Assembly: GCA_003990745.1 (NCBI GenBank)
Contig: RBNI01000301.1
Span: 1 to 34,133 of the forward strand
DNA length: 34,133 bases
Source: Jimgerdemannia flammicorona
Lineage: Eukaryota > Mucoromycota > Endogonomycetes > Endogonales > Endogonaceae
Reading direction: 5' to 3'
Position numbers and translations under genes: made by a program. The notes under the pieces were generated by a model. It was given only the letters and a program-made list of their open reading frames with translations, searched no databases and was not told the DNA's origin. This document shows positions 19,867 to 31,096 of this stretch, in pieces (position 1 is the stretch's first letter; each line of letters begins with the position of its first letter).

Positions 19867-20238
19867 GAATATAAGACTAAAGAAGCTGTAGGAATAGACC
19901 TTGCCAGCATCCAAGATGTCATCCTCAAACCACAGATCACTACTCTACTTAGTACTAGAATTAGAGTCAAGTTATCAGAGAACTATATTGAAATTATCAA
20001 GACTGGAAGCAGTCTGGCTAAGAGCAAAATCTCAGTTAATAGAGGAGTCATTGATCCTAACTACACTGGTGAGATCTTCCTTATAGTTAGGAATTACAAC
20101 TCCACCACTCTATTCAAAGTCAAAAAGTATAACAGAATTGGCCAGATACTAATCTATAAAGTTAAGAAGCCTAAGATCACTGAAGCTATCAAACTCATCA
20201 AAACTAAGAGAGAAGAACAAGACTTTGGATCTACTGGA
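19867..20238 (+). pseudogene. dUTPase domain of element B
   Basis: Second copy of the domain seen in element A, open over its whole length. Motif 1 AVGIDLASIQD, motif 2 KTGSSLAKSKI (the Arg before SS is Gly), motif 3 GVIDPNYTGEI with the catalytic Asp and Tyr kept, motif 4 KKYNRIGQILI, motif 5 REEQDFGSTG. Two independent copies that keep the catalytic Asp, Tyr and FGSTG amid general decay show that the domain belongs to the family and is not a chance capture in A. The hAT insertion begins 78 bases downstream. Confidence 0.88.
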
Positions 20239-20439
20239 AGAGGAGTCTATGTTGCTACCAAGATTACTGAACTCAAGTATAAGAAAAACAAGAACCAGAA
20301 TAAGTACACATATATCTAGTGCTCTGAATAAGTCAATTTGAATCAAATCCAGATTTGATTCATCACATGACAGTTTGATCTGAATCTCAAATCTGAAGCT
20401 ATCTGAATCAACATGGATTAATCCAAATCACTCTATCCA

Positions 20440-20570
20440 AATTGCCCTATCTGAATTATACATCCAAACCATCCCAATCCAAATCACTCAATCTGAATCA
20501 CTCAATCTGAATCACTCAATCTGAATCCTTTAATCCAAATCCTCATCTGAATCCTTCAACTGAATCCTCC
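20440..20570. repeat. Subterminal repeats at the left end of the hAT
   Basis: A tandem series of 14-base units close to AATCTGAATCACTC and AATCCAAATCCTC. The right end of the element has a comparable series on GGATCAATCT. Subterminal repeats of this kind bind hAT transposases in known elements; that role is inferred here. Confidence 0.6.
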
Positions 20571-20683
20571 AATCCAAATCCTCTATATGACTCAATTGCC
20601 AGACATGTCCACAATATAATATATACATATGCATACACAATATATATATATATATACACATGTACATGCAAACATACAAATAT

Positions 20684-23281
20684 ACATGTCAACAGATCAG
20701 TCTTCAACAGTTCACAGTACTGATGATGCTTCAAGTCAAACATCCCTGATAGTTCCACACCTTCCATACAATCCTCACTTTAAAATCTGGCAACATTGTG
20801 CTAAAATAGGAGATAATGTTGTTTGTAATTATTGCAGATAAAAAATTAAGATACACCTATTAATACTTTTTGTTTGTTTTGACACATATATGATATTGTT
20901 TCATCCATCTCCATAAACTGCACCAGCCAGAAGTTCAAAATACTTGGAGGTACAACTTTGAACATAAATCAACATATAAAAGACAAGCACTCTGATAAAT
21001 CAAAAAGAATATGGAGATAAATAAAATCGACATCCAAGCTATGGTGGGTACATTTATCTAATTGCCCAACCATTTCTATACCAATAATGTCATTTAATCA
21101 AAAATATTTAGCCATACTCTTTGGCAGAATTTTGAAATCAGCTCATTTACTGGATTGTGTATATAGACCAGCTATTTACAACCATCAAGAGTGATCAATT
21201 GCATAGTATCTTTGGCCTTCTCAAGTATGATTTATATTTGCCAAGTGCCAATACTATTTGCAAAGATATCCTGGAGGCCTATAGAAAGAAGCACAACAAT
21301 CTCTGCCAGATACTTCAGGTAAAATAAGGGCAGTACCATGACCTTTGCAAGCTGAATTATATAAAAAAGCTCACTAATTTAACCTTACATTCAATAAGCA
21401 GAATTTGGCAGGCAAAATTTCATTTACAATTGACACATAGATATCCCCCAATGCAATTTCATTTCTGGGCATTACCAGTCATTGGATTGACCTTAATTGG
21501 TAGCTTAAATCTCTCACCCTTGACTTCATCAAACTTGCTGGCCCTCATTCTGGAGACAATATCACAGATGCTTTTATTAGTTATATCTGAGAGCTTGGGA
21601 TCACAATCAAGGTAAAAAAGGAGGGCTTACCATCAGGTTGGCATTTTGAGGGAGGTCCTAAAACAAACCAGATTTTATTGGTTATTTATTTTTACATAAA
21701 TTTGCTGGCTGAATATTTCAAGTACAGATTTTGGCCATTATGACAGACAATGCTACAAACAACTCAATATTTTTCAAAGTTTTAGTGGCCAGCCTCAAAT
21801 AGAAAAACGTGGCCTTCAGTGCAGAAAGCTGCCATGTGCGATACCAGACCCACATACTGAACCTCACTGTTCAGGACTATCTTATGCATATAGACAAAAC
21901 ATCTGAGAGAGGAGGGGCTCTAAGTATAATTTCCAAGCTATGCAACCTGGTTGTATCAGTCTGATCATCTCCACAACAATGAGACAAATTCACTGCACAG
22001 TGTAGGGCAATTAGTTTAGCCCTGAAAGAGCTTATATTGGATGTCTGTATATATTGGAACTCAACATTTGCAATGATTGCTGGAGTTTGCTATAGTATGC
22101 ATCCTTTTTTTCTTCAGTCAGCTGAAGTAACTTGTTTCGGATGATTGAAGATTTATTTAAAAAAAAAAAAACAAAAAAAGCCAATAGATTCAACAGTAGC
22201 TACCGATAAGGAAATATGGGCCAAGGCTCTAGGTGAAAGCAAGTGAGACATACTTAGGAATGTTATCAGAGTTTTGGAAGTAAGTGGTGATTGCTCTGGC
22301 TCCACACTCATTTTGTCAGCCTCCACACTCATTTTGTCTACCTCCACACAATGCAATACCTCACCACATATAACTGCTAGTGTTTTGATGATTGTACAAA
22401 GGATATAGTCAAACAAATGACCCCAACAATAAGCTCGGCAATACCAGTATACAACCTTCTGATTGACTGGCTAGAGGACAAGCTCAAGGATAGGCTGGAG
22501 GATTGCGGTGATTTACAGTTGAGCCTGGATCAGAGAGACACCATAGAGGTTGCTCTTAGCAAGCTCAGAAAGTACTACTCCCAAACAGATACTGCTGTAT
22601 ACTCAATCAGTATAGATATGTTGATGTTGGCATATAGCTGTTGCCTCTTCCAAAACAGAGAAACCCCCACAAAAACTCACTCTCTTCTCTTCTTCAAATA
22701 GTGCTGAACCCATGCTTAAAGCTACAATACCACAAAGATCAGGGCTGGGAGCAGCACTTCATTGAGAGAACCAAGCAGGCCATAATCAAGTGTACTGGAA
22801 AAACTATGTGCTACCACAAGGTTCTGGCTAAAGTCTGGACAAATATGCCAAGGGATCCCTTCTGTCCCACATTTACTTCAGTAGAAAGAGAGAGGGAGCC
22901 ATTAGTGAAAGAGCTGCTATCAATAGATAAACTTACCATTTACCTTACCAGCGACTGCATGATCCTGCTGGAGGGTGTAGAGGTACTCAACTAGTGGAAG
23001 GTGGGTTATTAGATAGGTATTATCAGATGGACATTGGGCCAATTTAACTCACCAATCTAACTACTGCTCTATCTACTGGGGCATGCAGCTGCATTAAATG
23101 GACTTCCTCAGCCTATATAGTATAGCTCGGGACTATTCTGGCAATTCCTGCCTCCAGTGCTCCTATTGAGTAGGTGTTCTCAGGTGGGGTAGACCTTGTT
23201 GCCCCAAAGAGGTGTATGCTGAATGCTGAGACAATTCAGGTATGTATATGTCTGAAGTCTTGGTGGAGCTCAGGCCGCTAA
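20684..23281 (+). pseudogene. hAT transposase, spliced, with BED zinc finger
   Basis: Exons are recognisable in order. BED finger: FKIWQHCAKIGDNVVCNYC (to about 20837), an apparent intron, then KFKILGGTTLNINQHIKDKH. Next LFTTIKSDQLHSIFGLLKY; ISFTIDT with the first catalytic Asp and SPNAISFLGITSHWID; DFIKLAGPHSGDNI; intron about 21615-21721; IMTDNATNN (second Asp region); CHVRYQTHILNLTVQDYL; a helical insertion; intron about 22616-22699; VLNPCLKLQYHKDQGWEQHF; and the dimerisation part DYLAIPASSAPIE-like, VFSGGVDLVAPKRCMLNAET and CICLKSWW. Stops occur in places (for example before VFSGG and in the IDT-x-IS segment), so this copy is probably inactive, though less decayed than the retroelements around it. 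It acts in the nucleus on its own inverted repeats. Confidence 0.82.
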
Positions 23282-23394
23282 AATTCAGTGGGTTCTGGGG
23301 TTTGCAGATAAGTTGATTGGCCTTATGGAATATTTAATACCTTTCAAAAATAATAAAAAGGTAAAAAACCCTAAGGAGTTTACAGCCCAAGTGG

Positions 23395-24060
23395 CCAGCA
23401 GTCAGTGGGATTGGCAGCAGTAGTGAAGAGAGTACGCAATGTTTCTGGCCCTCTGCCAGCAGCAAGGGGCAGCCCCAAGCTGTCAGTGCCCAGGTCAATG
23501 GGTGGGTTGGTGGAGAGAGTATGCAAAATTTGTAACCCTCCGCTGGCAGCAAGAGGTAGCTCCAAGCTGCAAGTGTCTCAGTCAGGGGGGTTGGTGGAGG
23601 GAGCACACAAAACTTATGGCCCTCTGCCAGCAGCAAGGGGTAGCCCCAAGCTATCAGTGCCTGGGTCAGTGGACAGGGTCAGTTGGTGGGGTTGGTGGGT
23701 GCAGAGTCAGTGGAGAGAGTATGCAAAATTTGTGGCCCTCTGCCAGCAGCAAGGGGCAGCCCCAAGCTGCAAGTGTCCAAGACGGGTGGGGCAGGCAGAG
23801 AGAGTACACAAAATTTGTGGCCCTCTGCCAGTAGTAAGAGGTAGCCCCAAGCTGTCAGTGCCTGGGTCAGTGGGCAGGATTAGTTAGTGGGGTTGGTGGG
23901 TATGGGGTCAGCAAGGGAGCATGCAAAATTTGCGGCCCTCCACTGGCAGCAAGGGGCAGCCCCAAGCCGCAAGTATCTAGGATAGGTGGGGTAGGTAGAG
24001 GGAGTATGCAAAATTTGTAGCCCTCCACCAGTAGCATAGGGGCAGCCCTAAGCTGCCAAG
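23395..24060. repeat. Minisatellite with about seven units of 75-125 bases
   Basis: The core GCCAGCAGCAAGGGGCAGCC followed by CCAAGCTG recurs near 23452, 23540, 23630, 23745, 23825, 23940 and 24025, each preceded by a GGCCCTC and ATGCAAAATTTG block. Open frames of 100-160 codons on both strands here are by-products of the repeat, not genes. Confidence 0.8.
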
Positions 24061-24071
24061 GAGTCTGGGGT

Positions 24072-24178
24072 GAAGGGTGCTTCTGGCAGTTGGAGGGTAC
24101 TTCTGGTGGTCGAAGGGTACTTCTGGTGGTCAGAGGGTATTTCTGACAGTTGGAGGGTACTTCTGGTAGTCGAAGTCC
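24072..24178. repeat. Tandem repeat, about 20-22-base unit
   Basis: GAGGGTACTTCTGGTGGTC and close variants, five copies in a row. Follows directly on the larger minisatellite. Confidence 0.75.
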
Positions 24179-24225
24179 ATCACAGATTCAGGCCCCATCA
24201 TCAGTTCAGGTCCCATGGGCACCCT

Positions 24226-24271
24226 GGCCCTGCACCATAGTGCCACACTAGTGGCACTATAGAGCAGGGCC
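24226..24271. repeat. Long imperfect palindrome
   Basis: Arms 24226-24246 and 24251-24271: outer 8 bases GGCCCTGC/GCAGGGCC pair, 3 mismatches, then 10 paired bases ATAGTGCCAC/GTGGCACTAT around a 4-base loop. Could form a stable hairpin; purpose unknown. Confidence 0.7.
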
Positions 24272-24329
24272 AAGGGGCTGGTAGGGCTCTGTATAATGAC
24301 TAAGCTAGTGCTACAGAAGAGGCACCTGG

Positions 24330-24460
24330 CCCAACCCTCCACATAAGACTACCCAACCCATACAAAATGACTGCCCAACTCATACAAAATGACTACCTAA
24401 CCCTCATGAAAGACTGCCTATCCCTCATGAAAGATTGTCTAACCCTTATAAAAACTGCTC
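24330..24460. repeat. Tandem repeat, about 24-base unit
   Basis: Units such as CCCAACCCATACAAAATGAC and CCTAACCCTCATGAAAGACTG, roughly five to six copies, reaching the 3' end of the minus-strand gene. Confidence 0.65.
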
Positions 24461-26130
24461 CACCTGCCAGTCCCAGGCCTTAATGAGCCTATCATCTGTT
24501 GTGAGTGTGATAACTATTGTATCTGAGCTCTCCTTAAAGGCAATGGTGCCATGGTGGTCATGTGGTTGGAAGAGGATGGCTGTGTTGGCTGCAAATAGGA
24601 TCTCAAAACCATAGGTGAGGTCATACCAGACTCCTCCACTATTCTTCCAGATTGGGCTCTTCCTTTCCAGGATGTAAAACATTACTGGGGTGATATTGTT
24701 GTCTGTGTATATGGACAGAGAAATATTGCACCTGATATATCCTGATGTGACATGAGTATACAGTTGGGTGAACTCTTGGCCCAGGACCTCATACTATCAG
24801 GCTATGCTAGTAGATGCCTGCTCTTGATCCAGCCCTGGGAGCCCCAGCTTAGAAATCTGCCAAAACAGATAGCAACCAGTCAGTTCTTTTTGCATGTGGG
24901 GGGGCAGAAACCCCCCAGGCCACAGAAATCCCCCAGGCCGCAGAATCTCCCTGGGCTACAGCACTCCAAAAAAGTGGAGCTCCTCACCTCATATGGTATG
25001 CTAAATTGCATCAAGAATGTACATACAGCCATGCCGAGATCACCACTAAGCTGGTCTGTCATACACTTTACCAATCTGCTCAAAGAACCCCAGATCATAG
25101 CTGCTATCACCGCACAGACTGTGTTGTGCTTGCACACAGTTTGCTCTTCGACAGTACTTCTAAAGTTTCAGTAGGGGTACAGAATCTTGTGCATCTCTGG
25201 AATTGTATCAAAAAGAGTATATCAGTAAAGAGTGTGATTTATCTGGGGAGAAGGAAAAAAAAAAAAGAGAGATGAGTGCAGGGAATTTTGGAACTCCAAA
25301 ACCCACCCTTCACCAGTGTTGAAGTATACCCAATTCCCATCCAAACCCCCCCTCCTTGCTTTTTTTGCCCTCTCTTTCCTGCCACCCAGTATTTGATACA
25401 ATCCTCACAAATCTCATTGATGTGGTGGTGAAGCTCATCACCATAGAGATTCCTTACCACCATTGTAACCACCTCTCTACACTCATTAATAAAGATATGG
25501 TTCTCTCCATTGTTGGTTACTCCTGCTAGCCAATGGACCCCTTGGTTAAGAACAATTGGCTCTGATTCAAATGTAGACCCCCAAGCCTTGATAATGATAC
25601 TGGTACTGCTCATGCTGAACATCTTGCCCTCGAATTTCTCTATCTGATCAGATGCCAGATGTGGTTGAACTCAGGTAACTTTGAACTCTCCTTTCCAATG
25701 AAACTGAGCCCTGATCTGAGGGACTGAGATAAGTATGCAGATGGGTTGCATGCAGACGGGTTGCATGCAGATGGGTTGTATACAGGTGAGTTGTATGTGG
25801 ATGGGTTGCATGCAGGTGTAGGTGTTTTTTAGGGAGAGACCATATAAAAAATAAAATTAAATAAAACACAGAGATAGATATTTCAGAAAAAGAGTATAAG
25901 TGAGTGAGTGAGTGAGCTGTATACCAATGAGTTGCATGCCGATAAGTTGCATGAGTTGTACAAGATTGCTCATGAAGGCTTACTTCTGTTCCTTTTGAGA
26001 CCTCCACCACGTGATGCATTGACTCAATAGCTCAGCCACCAAAGGCATGCCCTGCAACATCCTCCAACCTTTCTTCATCTTAACCAGATGTTGCAAATAA
26101 AGTTGGCAGATCTCACCATAGAGCTATGGA
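24446..26130 (-). pseudogene. Unidentified spliced gene on the minus strand inside the hAT
   Basis: Coding-like segments on the minus strand are joined by plausible splice sites. About 26125-25985: YGEICQLYLQHLVKMKKGWR to SQKEQK, followed by donor GTAAGC. About 25676-25320: SDQIEKFEGKMFSMSSTS, GVHWLAGVTNNGENHIFINE, ELHHHINEICEDCIKYW. 25242-24988: an acceptor with 12 T's then CCTTCTCCCCAG, and CAVIAAMIWGSLSRLVKCMT to FSIPYE, followed by donor GTGAGG. 24856-24446: acceptor TTTTGGCAG, ISKLGLPGLDQEQAS, two stops, then a long open run with YTDNNITPVMFYILERK, IWKNSGGVWYDLTYGFEIL, FQPHDHHGTIAFKESSD and KAWDWQVEQFL-TAA. I do not recognise the protein. It could be a captured host gene fragment or a second gene of this hAT family. 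Exon edges are approximate. Confidence 0.5.
25735..25815. repeat. Tandem repeat, about 16-base unit
   Basis: ATGGGTTGCATGCAG-type units, about five copies, with degenerate ones again at 25920-25960. Falls in the proposed first intron of the minus-strand gene. Confidence 0.7.
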
Positions 26131-26685
26131 CTCTAAGAAGAGCATGAGGTGAATCAGGTTGTACTGGGGGAATTTAAACAAGTAAAAAGTAGTGGCAGAA
26201 AAGAGCAACCTATATCTACTACCGACTGCTCCAAAAAGACTGCCATGTACATAGCTGTGAGATCTGTGAATTCCGAGGTCTGAAGGGCTACTATAAGTTG
26301 TTACTAGAATTCACCCTCATCTCTGCTATTGCTATCACCATTGCTGTCACCATTGCCACCACTATCACCCCTTTGGCTCTCGATGAGCAGCTTGTGTACT
26401 GCCCATATGAGAAAGAATCTAATATTGTCAGCAGAGAGTGCATTTTTACTTTGAATACTCCCTCTTTTGATAATTATTATAGGGTAAAAAATAAGTAGAC
26501 AGGACCAATGTACGAATTAAGGGCTGCTGTTTTGTTTGCTCGTGATGCAGCAGGAAAGAATAAAGAAAAAGAACAAAGAAAGGAGAGGGAATAAAGGAAA
26601 GGGTGATGTCACCAAAGTGCAGCAGGAAAAAAAAAAATGAGAGCGAAATGAACAAAAGAAAGGGTGATATCACTAAAGATTTCAA
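26131..26685. other. No gene recognised
   Basis: The short plus-strand frame at 26298-26498 has an Ala/Ile/Thr-rich run that could be a membrane segment, but nothing supports it as a gene. The minus strand may hold a further 5' exon (CLNSPSTT region). An A-rich tract lies at 26626-26637. Confidence 0.3.
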
Positions 26686-26689
26686 TCTG

Positions 26690-26800
26690 GATCAATCCAG
26701 ATAGATCAATCCAGATGGATTATCTGGATAGATTATCTGGATGGATCAATCTGGATAGATCAATCTGGATCAATCTAGATCAGATCACAAGACCAATCCA
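26690..26800. repeat. Subterminal repeats at the right end of the hAT
   Basis: Repeated ATCTGGAT and GGATCAATC units of 13-14 bases in both orientations, about 70 bases from the right terminus. Counterpart of the left-end series. Confidence 0.65.
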
Positions 26801-26875
26801 AGTTGATTCAAATTCATCATATAACAAATCTGAATCGAATCTCATCTGGATCAACTCTATTTGTTCAGAGCACTA

Positions 26876-29222
26876 ACAATCACCAAGAAGGATAAGCAGC
26901 CCTTGCCAAATATTCAAGAAATACTTACCACTCTTAGAAGTAAAGCTAAATACTATACTATCTTAGATTTATTCTCAGGCTTCTATCAGATTGGTCTCAC
27001 TTAAGATACTAGTGAGAAATCAGCCTTCATCATATCTGATGCCACCTATATCTACCTGCAAATACTAATTAGAATATACAATACTTCAGAAAGTTTTCAG
27101 CAAATGATGAATAGAGTCTTCAGCAATAAAATTAGAAAATAGCTCTTTGTCTATATTGATGATATGATCATCTTCAGTAATACTGTATAGGAATATATCA
27201 ACTATATACAACTAGCTCTCAAGAAGCTCAAGAAGTATGGCCTCTACATCAGGCCTAAGAAGTATAAGTTTACAGCTCAAGAAATTATCTATCTAGAACA
27301 CATCATCAATCAGACTGGAATTCACATGGACCTTATGAAGATTGAGACTATTGCAGCCTACCCAAGACCCAGAACAACTACAGAAGTTCATGCCTTCCTT
27401 GGACTGGCCTCCTACTATAGAAGATTTATCAAAGAATACTCTAACATTGCAGCACCTATCTATGAGCTACTGAAGAAGGAGATTAAATTCAAATAGACTA
27501 AAAAATGTCAAGAAATCTTTAATAAACTCAAGACCAGATTAACCCAAGCACCTATTCTCAGAAGACCAGATTAGAATCTAGAGTTCATCCTACAGACAGA
27601 TGCAAGTACTATAGAACTTAGAGCAGTGCTAGCTCAAAAGAAAGATAGATATAAATATACTATCTCCTATATAAGCTGAGATACCTGTGAAGCAGAACAG
27701 AACTATGAGTCATATAAGCTTGAATACTCAGCAGTAGTCTAGGCAGTAGACAAGTTCCACTACTATTTAGCTGGAAAACACTTCACCATTCAAACAGACC
27801 ATTCTGCTCTTGCCTGGCTATTCCACACTCTGAACTCTAAAGGAATATATATCAGATAGATCTACAGACTGTAAGAGTATAACTGTACTGTCAAATACCA
27901 CTTAGGATGAACTAATGTCAATACTGATATACTCTCAAGGATACCCCAAAACACCCTCATCAAGACTATTCAATATAAATAAGGAGCTATACTATAGATT
28001 AATCAGCTATCTTAAGTAGTAGAAGATATCCAACTACCTCAAACTCTGAACTATCACTATTATTAACTAGACTTAAAAACAATTCAAACTAGACAACACC
28101 ACACTCAGAAAAGGAGGAAAGCTCATTATACCCAAATACAAGAAGTATCAAGTAATAAAGAAAGTACATAAACAAGGATACTTAAGAGAAACCAATATAT
28201 ATGATAAGATAAGAAGAACTATATGATGGCCTAAGATAGAAGAAAACCTATACCAATTTGTCAAAGGGTGTGATAAGTACCAAAAACAGAAATAAGATCG
28301 GCAAGACCAGGTATCCAGATTATTAAGAATTAAACCTATCTCCTTCCACCACATCACAATAGATATTATTGAACTACTACCAGTAACTCTATCAGGAAAC
28401 TGCTATATTATAGTTATTGTAAATCTCTTTATCAAATAGATAGAAGCAGGAGTATTACAAGAAGCCAATACTCTCTCTATTGCTGACTTCCTGTACTGAG
28501 AAATCATCTTCTGCTACAAGACACTAAGAAAAATCACTACAGACTATGGTATAGAATTTATCAACAGATTCTATGAGATAATGTATCAGAAATACAAGAT
28601 TCAGTATATCAAGACTACTATATATTACTCTCAAGAAAATGAACAGACTGAAAGAACCAATAAGACCCTCAAGAATATTTTGGTCAAGATCTCAGATATA
28701 TATGAGAATTGGGATAACTGCCTCCCAACTGCCCTCTCCATCCTATAAGACATATGGTCATAGAGTATACACTTTACTTCAAGAGAACTGCTCTTTAGAG
28801 AAGAAGATTCTGATAGAACCTCAGCTACAAATCTAGATCTAACTTAACAATAGATTGACTCAGAAATCCAGAGACTATACCAAATCAAGAAGAAGGCAGA
28901 AGATTATATTAGCAAGTCATAAGCACTAATAAAAAAGAATACAGAAAAGAATTATAAGACCCTAGAACTCATTCAAATTGGAGAAAAGGTTCTACTGTAT
29001 CAAAATATAGTAGAAGTCTCATGATTACAAAAACTAGAGTCTAAATGAGAAGGACTCTTCTATATGCAAGATATCAAGAGAACTACCTTCTGGCTTAGAA
29101 AACTCTCAGAGACCATACTGTCTATCATAATATATAGGAACAGACTCAAGAAGTACTATGAACCTATATAAGAGAAGAAAAACATAATGATTACCTATAA
29201 GGTTCTAGTCTATGAATCATAA
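26876..29222 (+). pseudogene. Element B pol, 3' part: RT core, RNase H, integrase
   Basis: Resumes at ITKKDKQPLPNIQEIL; the RT part before that, including the RLCIDYRKLN block seen in A, is missing. Motifs: YYTILDLFSGFYQIGL (first Asp), FVYIDDMIIFSN (YIDD intact, unlike A), TDASTIELRAVLAQ, IQTDHSALAWLF. The frame moves by +1 between about 28031 and 28130, and integrase follows: VHKQGYLRE, HHITIDI, ITTDYGIEF (second Asp) and a Glu in EQTERTNKTL. The GPF-type C-terminus reads ESKWEGLF-like with decay. It ends at TAA 29220-29222, the same stop as in A; coding-like similarity to A continues towards the polypurine tract. Confidence 0.8.
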
Positions 29223-29526
29223 CAGCATGTCCTGTAACTAGCAGAAAATCTGTCTGGACTATTCTCTAAGAGATATGGCACCAGTAACTACTCATCTGTA
29301 AGACTTTTGAAGCTAGAGAAGTTTGAACTATCAACTGATTGGTCAAAATCAGAATCAGGCTCTTACTCTATATGAAGGAAGTAACTCTTCACTATTATAT
29401 CAAAATATATAAGGAAGATGCTAGCCCATAAATACTACCTTTTGACCTCCTGTCAGAGGTTATAATATCAGCAAATTTTTCAGACTAGACCAATGAATAA
29501 GAATACTTAAGAGAAGATTCTTATTC

Positions 29527-29536
29527 AGGAAGAAGA
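29527..29536 (+). other. Polypurine tract of element B
   Basis: AGGAAGAAGA directly before TGTAACAG of the 3' LTR, matching AGGAGGAAGA of element A. Confidence 0.8.
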
Positions 29537-31092
29537 TGTAACAGTAATCTCAGAATGGTGATGTCATCACAGAAGACAGCCTTTTCTTACAAACTATCAG
29601 ATTGGAGTATAAGAAGATCATATAGTATAACTCACCTAGGCTACAAGTTGAGCAATAATAACCAACTATGAGTCATCATAACTATAAGATAGATATCTCA
29701 AGAAATATAAAAGAAGAACTAAGGAACTACAGTAGCAGCAACTCAAACAAGACTCACAAAATCCTAAAATAGCTCAAAGACTCACTATAAACAAAATATC
29801 TGCCACCTACCAAACCTCAAGGTCAAGGAACCACCAAGGCTTCTTAGTTCAAGAAAGGATGTTCCAAGATATCAGAAGAGCAATGAGGACCTATACCAGA
29901 AGAACTTCTAGCCTCAACCTGAGTACTGGTGACTCTTATCACTTTATTCTCTATTACTGTAAAATGGAAACAAGGATCACTATTGCTACCAAATGCCTCT
30001 AGATATAGCAGAAATATGAAATAGGAAACCTTCTCTACTGAGAATTTCCTTAGGCCAGTCTCTAGGAGATATAAGATATCATCTCTATGAATGCATATAA
30101 ATTAAGGGTAGCCAAAAAGATCCATCAGGTCTTCAGGCATGTACCTTGGTCAATTCCCAACTTGGAGTATATCAGAGTCTCAGACTTCAAGGAATTATCA
30201 GCCCACTATACAGATATACTGGAGGCTATAGTGGCTACAGAAGTCCAATTCACTATTACTCTCAGAAGTAATAAGATAGGAGAGTTCTGGAATTCCATCC
30301 TTGAGGACAATCCTAATCAATTCCTGCAAGAATTAATCTTAGTATTCTAAGACCCTAGTATCCAGATTAGGTTTTCTCAAGATCCCATCTTTATCTCCTA
30401 CTTTGTAGAGAAGAACCTCATAGATTGGAGAGCCCTTAATCTCCTTACTCCTATTGCCCCTGAATATAATAATATCATTATGATGATGTTATCCTGCATA
30501 TATACAAAATGTGCAATATATGCAAAATATATGAAATAGATAAAATGTTCACTAATCTCATTTCCTTTAAAGATATCCTGTCCCCAACCTCTAGTCTTGA
30601 TAATAGTGATAAAGATGAAGCCTCCAGAATTCTTGAAATTCTTCTGGCATTCTGATTTTGTATAACTGAAATTATTCCAACATTCTGACCTTATACAACC
30701 AATTATACAGACACTCAAATTTGTACTTACAACTGAAGTTTTCTATGTTCAAGTATCTCATTTATTTGGTTATTAGAATTTATATTTAGTTTTATAACTT
30801 AGCAACCATTGAATTATATTTTATATAAATATTCCTCTTTCAAATACTTGAACATTCAAGTTCCCAACTACTCAGAAGCATAGAAGTTCTAGTCTTCTAC
30901 TCAATTCTAAGCAAGTAAATCTAAGAGACAATATTACAGTTTAAAGATAAGAAGTTTGAGGACTATAAGACCTTGAGAAGATACTCTAATAGAACTTGCT
31001 TATATATAAGAAACTTATAGTTAGTCTAAGAGATATATATATCTTGAAGAAAATCTGATATACTTGAAGAACTTAGTATCTACTATATGATA
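29537..31092 (+). repeat. 3' LTR of element B (1556 bp)
   Basis: Aligns with 15994-17608 apart from transitions and a loss of about 30 bases around the AATAAA after 30831. Ends ATATGATA at 31092, then ATAG. Confidence 0.9.
29796..30655 (+). pseudogene. LTR-encoded U3 ORF, copy in the 3' LTR of B
   Basis: Start codon ATA where the 5' copy has ATG. Length 860 bases, so at least one small indel breaks the frame. An 87-codon open part (30087-30350) reads AYKLRVAKKIHQVFRHVPWS, EYIRVSDFKELS, FTITLRSNKIGEFWNSILED, and the tail has TSSLDNSDKDEA, ending with TGA at 30653-30655. Same unknown family as in A and D. Confidence 0.7.
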
Positions 31093-31096
31093 ATAG

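Larger units (their letters stand above)
20317..26875. mobile_element. hAT DNA transposon (6559 bp) inside element B
   Basis: Terminal inverted repeats TAGTGCTCTGAA (20317-20328) and TTCAGAGCACTA (26864-26875) match at 12 of 12 bases and have the hAT-type TAGNG start. A BED-finger/hAT transposase is coded on the plus strand (20684-23281). The element also holds a probable spliced gene on the minus strand and several tandem repeats. The flanking 8 bases (CATATATC, ACAATCAC) do not match, and about 337 bp of element B are missing, so the insertion is not a simple one. Its ends resemble those of the MITE around element B. Confidence 0.88.
15994..31092 (+). mobile_element. Element B: second LTR retrotransposon of the A family, split by a hAT transposon
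   Basis: LTRs at 15994-17608 and 29537-31092, polypurine tract at 29527-29536, and ATAG duplications at 15990-15993 and 31093-31096. Gag, protease and dUTPase lie before 20316, and RT core to integrase after 26876. Relative to element A, about 337 bp (A positions 11127-11463, the dUTPase-RT linker and start of RT) are missing at the hAT insertion. More stops than A and several small indels. Inserted inside the MITE, so it is younger than the MITE and than element C. Confidence 0.9.

Noticed and set aside
17729..20316. Idea that TGA is read as Trp in these elements
   Set aside because: TGA also sits at probable Arg positions and TAG/TAA occur just as freely, so ordinary C-to-T decay explains them. 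A mitochondrial-type code is not supported.
23334..23887. Several overlapping open frames of 60-160 codons on both strands
   Set aside because: They follow the minisatellite; the unit is open in many frames, and none has a plausible start or relation to a known family.
25735..25960. Regularly spaced short repeats that might suggest a CRISPR array
   Set aside because: Units are contiguous 16-base tandem repeats without unique spacers, in eukaryotic transposon DNA.
26298..26498. Possible small membrane protein
   Set aside because: One short frame with an Ala/Ile/Thr run; no homologue in the window, no promoter or context support.
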